DNA from: Acetobacteraceae bacterium
Lineage (GTDB): Bacteria > Pseudomonadota > Alphaproteobacteria > Acetobacterales > Acetobacteraceae
Assembly: GCA_003164135.1 (NCBI GenBank)
Contig: PLSD01000092.1
Location: forward strand, 1-46,400
Length of the DNA stretch: 46,400 nucleotides
Direction of reading: 5' to 3'
The notes under the pieces were generated by a model. The model saw only the letters and a program-made list of their open reading frames with translations. It ran no database searches and had not been told where the DNA came from. Position numbers and translations under genes: made by a program. Shown here in pieces: positions 40,183-46,400 of this stretch (the stretch's first letter is position 1; every line of letters starts with the position of its first letter).

Positions 40183-42150
40183 CTACAGTATCAGGCCGAT
40201 GCGGCGGCCGTCCTTGATCGCTTCGTCGGTGGCAAACACGCTCCAGCGCGACTCCCGGGCATCGCCGATCAGGTGCAACTCAGGCACCTTGCCGATCAGC
40301 GCGTGATACAGCGATTCTTGGGGCGGTTTGGAGGTCACCAGGATGGTGTTGTCGATGTTTTCCAACGTGGTGATCTTGCCGGTGTAGTAATTCTGTAGCG
40401 TGACGTGTTCCGGGTCGATTTCCTTGATACGCGTATCTGGGATGAACGTGACCTTTGGCAGCAGCCGCGAGCTGATGACTTTGTTGATGCCGAGTTCGGT
40501 CACCGACATGGCGAAACCGCTGTCGACGGTGACAAAGAACACCTCCTTGCCCTGGTTGGCAAGAAGCTCCGCCACGCCTGGGCCGACCTCGTAGGAGGTG
40601 TTGTCGTAGACGACGATGCGCTTGCCGACCCGCGCGTGCTCGCGCAGCAGATCCTCAGGCGTGAGCACGTGCTCGAAATCGGCTCCGGGGATCGGGGTCA
40701 GCTGGTTCTTGCTGACGCCGGTGCGCGAATAGGTCGAGCCGGTGGCGACCACGATGGCATCAGGGGCAAGGGCGGCGATGCTCTCCGGGGTGGCTTCGGT
40801 GTGCAGGCGGATGTCCACGTTCAGCTTCTTCAGTTGTAGCCCGAGCCACCGCACGATGTCGCTGCGGTCTTCCAGACCCGGCAGCTTCGCCTGCATGGTC
40901 ACATGGCCACCCACCTCTTCGGATTTTTCGAGAATCGTTACTTTATGCCCGCGCCGCGCCGCCACCATGGCCGCCTGCATGCCGGCGACACCGCCACCGG
41001 CGATCACCACGTTCTTGATCTTCGCGGCGGGGCCAAGCGCGGGCTCGTGTTCGAAGCCGACGTCCGGGTTGACGGTGCAGCCGACCGGCTGGCCGATGCA
41101 GGAACGCAGGAAGCAGCCTTCCAGATCGCCGATACAGGCGCGGATCTCATCAAACTTCCGCGCGCGGGACTTGTTGGGCCATTCGGGATCGGCAATCACG
41201 GACCGTGCGACGAAGACCATGTCGCATTTGCCGTCCTCAATCGCCTGATCGGCGAATTGCGCGGTCAGCACGCGCCCGCCGCTGACGATCGGCATATTCT
41301 TAAGCTCTTTGCGCACTTCTGCGGCGGCGTACAGATGGGTACCTTCCGGCATATAAGAGGAGGGATAGTGGTACTGGGTCATCTGCGGCTTCTGGCCACG
41401 GGCGGTGATGCGCAGCCAATCTACCTTGCCGGTATCGGCGAGCAACTGGCACATGGCGACGCCCTCGGAGATGCCGTCGCCGCCAAGGGTCGAATCATCA
41501 GCATTCACAGCCAAGCCCACGCCGAAATCCCGCCCGCAACGTAGGCGGACCTGATCTATGATTTCGACAATGACGCGCATCCGGTTTTGCAGGCTGCCGC
41601 CGTATTCGTCGGTCCGCTGGTTGTAGAGGGGAGAGGTAAAGCTCTGCATCCCGGCGCCGCCGCCGATCGGGAATTCAAAACCGTCCGCCCCGGCCTCCTG
41701 CGCATGCATAGCCGTGACGACATGCGCCTCAGCCAGCGCTTTGATTTCATCGATGGTCATTGAGCGGGGCTGGGTGTCGGTGAGCACGGTATGCGGGGCG
41801 ATACCGGAGGCCTGAGCCTGATTGAAATCGGCCATCATCCATACGCCCTGCACGAAGACCTTGGAGCCCCATTTATGAACGCCATCGACGATTTTCTTGA
41901 TCGCGGGGATATCATCGCGATGATAGCCGCGGATGAACCAGCCTGGGGGTACGAGCGGGGCCGGCACCACCTGGCAGCTGGCGATGCCAAGGAACCCGGC
42001 GCCACCTTTCGCCCGAGCCTCGAAATAGCCGGCCTGCTGGTCCGACCCGATGGGTAAGCCGACCATGCCATGCGGCGACATAAACACCCGGTTTGGAATC
42101 TCGAGTGCGCCAAGTCTTATAGGTGTGAATAGATGTTTGAAGGTACTCAT
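40183..42150 (-). CDS. Divergent Old Yellow Enzyme / 2,4-dienoyl-CoA-reductase-like protein
   Basis: This is a 655-residue protein. An N-terminal OYE TIM barrel (about 1-330; LFTPIRLGALEIPNRVFMSP and SPLYNQRTDEYGGSL) is followed by an Fe-S region and C-terminal FAD/NAD(P) domains (NVVIAGGGVAGMQAAMVAAR). Two key motifs differ from the family. The active-site His pair (HxxH in dienoyl-CoA reductase) reads IGGGAGM at about 160-168. The cluster motif has Asp342 where the second Cys is expected (Cys339, Asp342, Cys346, Cys358), plus an extra Cys351. It is probably a flavin reductase with altered chemistry. The start at 42150 fits GAGG; ATG 42156 is the alternative. Confidence 0.85.
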   Translation of the reverse strand: MSTFKHLFTPIRLGALEIPNRVFMSPHGMVGLPIGSDQQAGYFEARAKGGAGFLGIASCQVVPAPLVPPGWFIRGYHRDDIPAIKKIVDGVHKWGSKVFVQGVWMMADFNQAQASGIAPHTVLTDTQPRSMTIDEIKALAEAHVVTAMHAQEAGADGFEFPIGGGAGMQSFTSPLYNQRTDEYGGSLQNRMRVIVEIIDQVRLRCGRDFGVGLAVNADDSTLGGDGISEGVAMCQLLADTGKVDWLRITARGQKPQMTQYHYPSSYMPEGTHLYAAAEVRKELKNMPIVSGGRVLTAQFADQAIEDGKCDMVFVARSVIADPEWPNKSRARKFDEIRACIGDLEGCFLRSCIGQPVGCTVNPDVGFEHEPALGPAAKIKNVVIAGGGVAGMQAAMVAARRGHKVTILEKSEEVGGHVTMQAKLPGLEDRSDIVRWLGLQLKKLNVDIRLHTEATPESIAALAPDAIVVATGSTYSRTGVSKNQLTPIPGADFEHVLTPEDLLREHARVGKRIVVYDNTSYEVGPGVAELLANQGKEVFFVTVDSGFAMSVTELGINKVISSRLLPKVTFIPDTRIKEIDPEHVTLQNYYTGKITTLENIDNTILVTSKPPQESLYHALIGKVPELHLIGDARESRWSVFATDEAIKDGRRIGLIL

Positions 42151-42460
42151 GGGCATTCCTCGGAAGTTTTGTTGTCGCCGGCCTCGGCGTGGCGAAAATC
42201 GTTACATCGTTCCGGAATGAATGCCAGAGGCATACCTGTGGTTTCGTTTGACTCCCGTAAAACGGCATATGAAGCAGTCCGCTGGTTCACTGCCAGACCG
42301 GGGTGAGCCCGTGGGCGCCGGTATAGCCAAGGGCTAGTTTCAAGGTGGTGCGCTTGCAGCGCTAACCCCCTACCAGATGGCAGGTCTAATTGACCCTCGG
42401 ACGACTTCAAGAAGACCATGCCGGAACTCCCGGCGGACTGACCACGAGGACTAAACCTAA
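42151..42460. other. Divergent intergenic region
   Basis: About 310 bases separate the minus-strand OYE gene from the plus-strand MDR gene and must hold both promoters. I see no open frame with family resemblance. GAGGACT (42447) is the ribosome site for the MDR gene. No GATAGG box or long palindrome was found here. Confidence 0.5.
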
Positions 42461-43462
42461 ATGCGTATTTTAAGTTTAAAATCTGCGGATGGGCTTGATG
42501 CTGTTTCGCTCGACTCCACGGTATTGCCGGAACCCGGCGCCGGAGAGGTCAGAGTGGCCATCAGAGCCGCGTCACTGAACCATCGTGAATTGTGGATCAC
42601 GCGGGGGCAATATCCCGGCATGAGTCTGCCCGCGACGCTTGGCTGCGACGGTGCCGGGGTGATCGAGGCGGTTGGCGCCGGCGTGGACCCGGGGCAGCTC
42701 GGTCGCCAGGTGGTGCTGTATCCGGGGCTGAACTGGGGAGATGACCAGCGCTACCCCGCGGCCGCCTTTGGTCTTCTGGGCATGCCTGGGCCGGGAACAC
42801 TGGGTGATGCGATCATCGTACCGGCTGCTTCGGCGGTCGATAAGCCGGCGCATCTGGATTTCGCTGCCGCAGCCGCCCTTCCCCTGGGCGTGCTGACCGC
42901 CTGGCGCGGCCTGGTGACCAAGGCCGGCCTGCAGGCTGGGGAGAAACTACTCATCACCGGCATTGGTGGTGGTGTTGCCACCTTCGCGCTGAAAATCGCC
43001 GTCGCCATGGGGGCCGAGGTTTTCGTCACCAGCGGTTCGGATGAAACGCTGGAGAAGGCAAAAGCACTCGGCGCCAAGGCTGGCTTTAATTATAAGGACG
43101 AGAGCTGGCGCAAGACGCTGGGCAAGGTCAGTGGCGGAATCGATGTGGTGTTCGACGGCGCGCCGGCCTCCAGTTACCCGGCCTATGGCCGTGCGCTGAA
43201 CATGGGCGCGCGCGTTGTCATCTATGGCTCGACCGGGGGAATGAATTTTTCCGTCGGCGCGCCAGAACTGTTTTTGAAAAACATCAGGATCATCGGCACT
43301 AATGTCGGCAATCTCGAAGAGTTCAAAGCCGCGATCGCTTTCGTCGCGGAAAAGAAAATCGAGCCGGCGATTGATCGAAGCTTCAGCCTTGATGAGGCAA
43401 AGGCTGCGTTGGCCTATCTCGAACAAGGACACGCCTTCGGCAAAGTGGTGGTGACCATATGA
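42461..43462 (+). CDS. Quinone-oxidoreductase-like MDR dehydrogenase
   Basis: The 333-residue medium-chain dehydrogenase/reductase has an N-terminal GroES-like fold (GAGEVRVAIRAASLNHRELW, then LGCDGAGVIEAVG). The catalytic-zinc ligands of alcohol dehydrogenases are missing (GCDGAG in place of GHE), and there is no structural-zinc Cys lobe. The cofactor motif is ITGIGGGVATFALKIAVAMG near 165. It is therefore a zinc-free NADPH:enone or quinone reductase. The next SDR gene overlaps its stop by 4 bases (ATGA). Confidence 0.88.
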   Translation: MRILSLKSADGLDAVSLDSTVLPEPGAGEVRVAIRAASLNHRELWITRGQYPGMSLPATLGCDGAGVIEAVGAGVDPGQLGRQVVLYPGLNWGDDQRYPAAAFGLLGMPGPGTLGDAIIVPAASAVDKPAHLDFAAAAALPLGVLTAWRGLVTKAGLQAGEKLLITGIGGGVATFALKIAVAMGAEVFVTSGSDETLEKAKALGAKAGFNYKDESWRKTLGKVSGGIDVVFDGAPASSYPAYGRALNMGARVVIYGSTGGMNFSVGAPELFLKNIRIIGTNVGNLEEFKAAIAFVAEKKIEPAIDRSFSLDEAKAALAYLEQGHAFGKVVVTI

Positions 43463-44241
43463 GCGGCGCTCTTTTCAGCCTGGCCGGCAAAAAAGCCCTG
43501 GTAACCGGCGGCGCGCAGGGGCTCGGCCGGATGATTGCAGAGGGCTTGTTGAAAGCCGGCGCGAGCGTCGCCATCACCTCACGCAAGGCCGATATTGTTG
43601 CTGCGGCGGCAGCTGAGTTGAGCAAGCTCGGCCCCTGCCTCGGCTTTGCCGCGGATTTGTCGACGCCGGAAGCGGCGGTTGATCTGGTGCGGCGCTACCG
43701 CGAGGCGGTCAGCGGACTGGATATTCTGGTCAATAATGCGGGCAAGACCTGGGGCGCGCCGATCGACGTCTTCCCCGATAAAGCTTGGCCCAGCGTCATG
43801 GCCGTGAATGTGCAGACGCCATTTAAAATGGTGCAGGAGTTTTTGCCGGAGCTGACGGCAAGCGGCACCAACGGCAACCCGTCGAGGGTCATTAATATCG
43901 GCTCGGTCGCGGGCAAGCGGATTGAGCCGCTGCAGGCCTATAGCTACGCCGCCAGCAAAAGCGCGATCCACATGTTAAGCCGCCAGATGGCGGCCGATCT
44001 GGCGGACCGCAACATCGCGGTCAACGTCGTCATGCCGGGATATTTTCCCACCTCGATGACCGCGCATCTGCGCGATGAGGACAACGCGCCGTCGGGGATT
44101 CTCGACGGCCATATTCCGCTGCGCCGCATGGGCCGGCCGGATGATATTGCCGGGGTAATCGTCTTTCTCTCGTCGGCGGCGGGTGCCTACATCACCGGGG
44201 CTGAAATTCCAGTGGATGGCGGGGTTGTTGGTTGCCGCTAA
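43459..44241 (+). CDS. SDR-family oxidoreductase
   Basis: The 260-residue classical SDR has TGGAQGLG, NNAG, Ser in VINIGSVAG and YAASK complete, ending YITGAEIPVDGGV. It is FabG-like in layout; a hydroxyacyl-CoA or sterol-type alcohol dehydrogenase are alternatives. Translationally coupled to the MDR gene by a 4-base overlap, so the two probably act on consecutive intermediates. Confidence 0.88.
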   Translation: MSGALFSLAGKKALVTGGAQGLGRMIAEGLLKAGASVAITSRKADIVAAAAAELSKLGPCLGFAADLSTPEAAVDLVRRYREAVSGLDILVNNAGKTWGAPIDVFPDKAWPSVMAVNVQTPFKMVQEFLPELTASGTNGNPSRVINIGSVAGKRIEPLQAYSYAASKSAIHMLSRQMAADLADRNIAVNVVMPGYFPTSMTAHLRDEDNAPSGILDGHIPLRRMGRPDDIAGVIVFLSSAAGAYITGAEIPVDGGVVGCR

Positions 44242-44288
44242 GGCGCCGGTAATGGGTATCATGGCGGCGAGGCATGAAATTGATCAAG

Positions 44289-44294
44289 CCTATC
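44289..44294 (-). promoter_or_regulatory. GATAGG motif (minus orientation) upstream of the synthetase gene
   Basis: CCTATC lies in the 126-base gap between the SDR and the acyl-CoA synthetase genes, about 75 bases before the GTG start. On the minus strand it reads TGGATAGGCT. It is a weak member of the recurrent GATAGG set. Confidence 0.25.
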
Positions 44295-44367
44295 CATCGA
44301 GAGGAGTAACGATACCTGGCGTGGGTTTATTTATCACAGATAATACGGCGGAACGGATACGTAAGAC

Positions 44368-46044
44368 GTGAAAACAAAAAAACGCGGGGAAAATTTAGCT
44401 TCTATCCGGATATCGGCCACAACGCTGGGCGACATGTTGCTGAATGCCTATGACCGCGATCCAGCCAAGCTGGCGATCGTGTTCCCGGCCGGCAGTGTCA
44501 CCTACGGGCGACTGGTAGATAACATTATGCTGCGCGCTCGCGGATTCTGGGCACTGGGTGTACGTCCTCGCGATCATGTTGGCATTTTGTTGCCATCAGG
44601 AATCGACTTCGTCGAGAGCTTTTTCGCGGTCGCTATGTGCGGTGCCGTCAGCGTTCTGATGAATGCACGCTACAAGGCGCCGGAACTATGCTACGTCGCT
44701 GAGAATGCCGATCTTACAACCATCATTACCGATGATGAGGTCACTGAACATGTCGATCTCATCGGGCGCATGACGGAAACTTTTCCAGAAATTACCCGTG
44801 CGGAAGACCCAAAAAACCTGCGTCTCGTTCAGGCACCAAAGCTGCGGCGGCTGGTTCTGCTGGGTGGGAAAAAAATGCCAGGATTTATTGATCAGGCGGC
44901 TTTCGAAGACGGCGCCGCTGACGTGGATGTGCTGACAATTCATAAAGCCCGGCTCGGTGTGCGCATCCGTGACACTTGCATGATCCTCTACACTTCAGGC
45001 ACCTCGGCCAATCCGAAAGGCTGCCTGCTGAGCCACGAAGCGATTGTCCGCGAAGCCAATAATTTGGGGCAGAACCGCTGGGAGTTTAACGAGACCGACC
45101 GTGTGTGGTCACCCCTGCCGCTGTTCCATGTCGCCGCTTTGCTCGCAATGCTGTCAGTGGTCGATGCCGGGGGCACATTCTATGGACTGCCACATTTTGA
45201 CGCCGGAGAAAGCCTGAAGCAGATCGGTGAAAACAAGGTTACATTTTTGTTCCTGCCGTTCGTGACGTTTCATCAGGCGATGATCGCGCATCCAGATTTC
45301 GAGCGGACCGATATGTCGGCGATCCGGTCAATGAACAGTTGCTTTGCCGCGATGCCCGAAAGCCTGGGTAAGATCTACGCCAAAAAAGTGCCGCATACGC
45401 TCCAGTTTGGTACGTTTGGCATGACCGAGGCCAGCGGCATTGTCGCGACCGGCGGTTATGACATGCCTCCCGAGATGGGGTTTTTACGGCTCGGCACACC
45501 GCTGGTCGGTATCGAGGTCCGCATTGTCGATGTTGAAACCGGAATGGATCTGGCCGCCAATGAGCGTGGGGAAGTTCTGATCCGGGGCTACAATCTTTTC
45601 GATGGCTATTACCGCGATCCAGAAAAAACAGCGCAGGCGCTGGATGCGGACGGCTGGTATCATAGCGGCGATATCGGCTCGCTCGACGAGCATGGGCATA
45701 TCATGTTCCACGGCCGCTTTAAGGATATGCTCAAGGTCGGTGGTGAGAATGTTGCCGCTGCAGAGGTGGAAGCCGTATTGGCCCGGCATCCTATGGTTTT
45801 GTTGGCTCAGGTTGTTGGGCTTCCGGATCAGAAGCTCGCTGAAATTCCGGCGGCTTTCGTTGAATTGAAACCCGGCGGACAGGTCACCGGGGAGGAACTC
45901 ATCGCTTTTGTTAAAAAGCAAATGGCCTCGTTCAAGGTTCCTCGTCATATTCGCTTTGTAGATGAATGGCCAATGTCGGCATCAAAGATTCAGAAATTCA
46001 AACTTCGCAAGGATTTGATGGTGGAGTTGAATCTCACAGACTAG
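44368..46044 (+). CDS. AMP-forming acyl-CoA synthetase
   Basis: The 558-residue ANL-superfamily ligase has the P-loop-like YTSGTSANPKGCLLSHE at about 208, A5 FGTFGMTEASG near 350, the GWYHSGDIGSLDEHG hinge region near 430, GRFKDMLKVGGENVAAAEVE near 448, and the C-terminal catalytic Lys in SASKIQKFKLR near 539. It should activate a carboxylic acid with ATP and CoA, the entry step for the dehydrogenase/hydratase enzymes. The GTG start has no good ribosome site, so the N-terminus is uncertain. An IS630-like element begins 283 bases downstream. Confidence 0.92.
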   Translation: MKTKKRGENLASIRISATTLGDMLLNAYDRDPAKLAIVFPAGSVTYGRLVDNIMLRARGFWALGVRPRDHVGILLPSGIDFVESFFAVAMCGAVSVLMNARYKAPELCYVAENADLTTIITDDEVTEHVDLIGRMTETFPEITRAEDPKNLRLVQAPKLRRLVLLGGKKMPGFIDQAAFEDGAADVDVLTIHKARLGVRIRDTCMILYTSGTSANPKGCLLSHEAIVREANNLGQNRWEFNETDRVWSPLPLFHVAALLAMLSVVDAGGTFYGLPHFDAGESLKQIGENKVTFLFLPFVTFHQAMIAHPDFERTDMSAIRSMNSCFAAMPESLGKIYAKKVPHTLQFGTFGMTEASGIVATGGYDMPPEMGFLRLGTPLVGIEVRIVDVETGMDLAANERGEVLIRGYNLFDGYYRDPEKTAQALDADGWYHSGDIGSLDEHGHIMFHGRFKDMLKVGGENVAAAEVEAVLARHPMVLLAQVVGLPDQKLAEIPAAFVELKPGGQVTGEELIAFVKKQMASFKVPRHIRFVDEWPMSASKIQKFKLRKDLMVELNLTD

Positions 46045-46327
46045 AATGCGTCGCATTGCTCTCTATTCTGATCTATTTATATTTTAATGGTAACTCTATA
46101 GCTCAATTGAACGACGACGGCTTGCGTGGCGGAGCCCGGGTACGATCCAGCCGGAATGACCTGGACCCGGACCCGGACAACCGAATACCTAGCACTGCTT
46201 CAACGGAAGGTTCTATGCCTGTGGGACTTTATACCATCCGCCAAATTTTCTAACTCTCCGGGGATTCCCCCGACGCGGTGAGTTATGATTAGGCGTTTCC
46301 TGTTGATTTGATTGATGGGAGGCTGTG

Positions 46328-46400
46328 ATGGCTGTGGTGATTGCGGTTACCAATCCGGACTACACGGCGGTGGATTTGCGGCGGCTGATGTCGAAGGAAC
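46328..46400 (+). mobile_element. 5' end of an IS630-type transposase gene (cut by the window edge)
   Basis: After GGGAGG, an ATG opens MAVVIAVTNPDYTAVDLRRL (24 codons visible). It resembles the N-terminus of IS630-family transposases, where a short start is followed by 'AxxLRRLxxx' and a helix-turn-helix. The element's left end should lie within 46250-46327, where a TA and CTCCGGGGATTCCCCCG are visible. Only 73 bases are present, so identity is tentative. Confidence 0.5.

Noticed and set aside
46044..46056. Palindrome AATGCG-T-CGCATT after the synthetase gene as a terminator
   Set aside because: The stem is short with a one-base centre and no T-run; too weak to call.
1..46400. tRNA, rRNA, CRISPR array or phage genes
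   Set aside because: I looked for tRNA-like cloverleaf ends, regular short repeats and phage motifs in the gaps and saw none.

Overview
The window is 46.4 kb of gene-dense, GC-rich bacterial DNA. It has no rRNA, tRNA or housekeeping genes, so the organism can only be inferred. The protein families (SDRs, Rieske dioxygenase, rubredoxin-reductase-like flavoprotein, DUF849 cleavage enzyme, LuxE/LuxC homologues, IS630-type transposase start) and the Shine-Dalgarno-led genes suggest a Gram-negative bacterium, most likely an alphaproteobacterium. Almost every intact gene encodes a catabolic enzyme, an electron carrier or a regulator. The region reads as an accessory degradative island for a hydrophobic cyclic compound of the terpenoid, steroid or polycyclic aromatic kind. 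The substrate cannot be read from the sequence.

Layout. (1) 83-1907, minus strand: an SDR lacking the catalytic Tyr and a two-domain extradiol dioxygenase. (2) 2151-4143: a decaying zone with a broken SnoaL-like paralogue, a frameshifted TetR gene, a tail fragment of a luciferase-like (LLM) oxidoreductase and a 51-codon SnoaL fragment. (3) 4333-9945: intact SnoaL-like protein, a near-perfect intrinsic terminator, an F420-type LLM oxidoreductase, a P450 and an alpha/beta hydrolase, then a convergent P450 and an SDR. (4) 10156-14696: acyl-CoA dehydrogenase, two MaoC-like hot-dog proteins, a VOC epimerase-like protein and two SDRs, facing a [2Fe-2S] ferredoxin gene. (5) 14972-24010: a large LuxR-type (LAL/MalT-like) ATPase regulator, a beta-keto acid cleavage enzyme, and a coenzyme F420 operon: fbiC (cofG-cofH fusion), NADPH:F420 reductase, cofE, cofD, cofC. 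(6) 24007-29860, minus strand: Rieske dioxygenase alpha and beta subunits, ferredoxin reductase, SDR, TetR and a two-component-type flavin monooxygenase. (7) 29964-35695: [3Fe-4S]-type ferredoxin, a second F420-type LLM oxidoreductase, an SDR remnant, a LuxE-like acyl-protein synthetase, a LuxC-like acyl-CoA reductase and an aldo/keto reductase. (8) 35766-46400: an AraC regulator, an exported tandem SnoaL-like protein, a small conserved protein, a phytoene-desaturase-like flavoprotein, a divergent Old Yellow Enzyme, a quinone-oxidoreductase-like MDR, an SDR, an acyl-CoA synthetase and the start of an IS630-like transposase.

How it may work together (inference). P450s and the Rieske and flavin oxygenases, with their own ferredoxins, would oxidise the ring system. 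F420H2, made by the local F420 operon and kept reduced by the local NADPH:F420 reductase, would feed two LLM-family enzymes. LuxE and LuxC would reduce a carboxylate to an aldehyde. The synthetase, acyl-CoA dehydrogenase, MaoC proteins, epimerase-like VOC protein, SDRs and keto-acid cleavage enzyme resemble a beta-oxidation and ring-cleavage set. A hexamer, GATAGG/CCTATC, recurs in the gene-free gaps, clusters just upstream of the LAL regulator, and may be its operator.

The most interesting content is the complete F420 biosynthesis-and-recycling module inside a catabolic island of a probably Gram-negative host, the LuxE/LuxC pair beside an F420-type luciferase-family enzyme, and an Old Yellow Enzyme homologue whose active-site and Fe-S motifs have both changed. 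All motif statements come from reading by eye; no database search was run.
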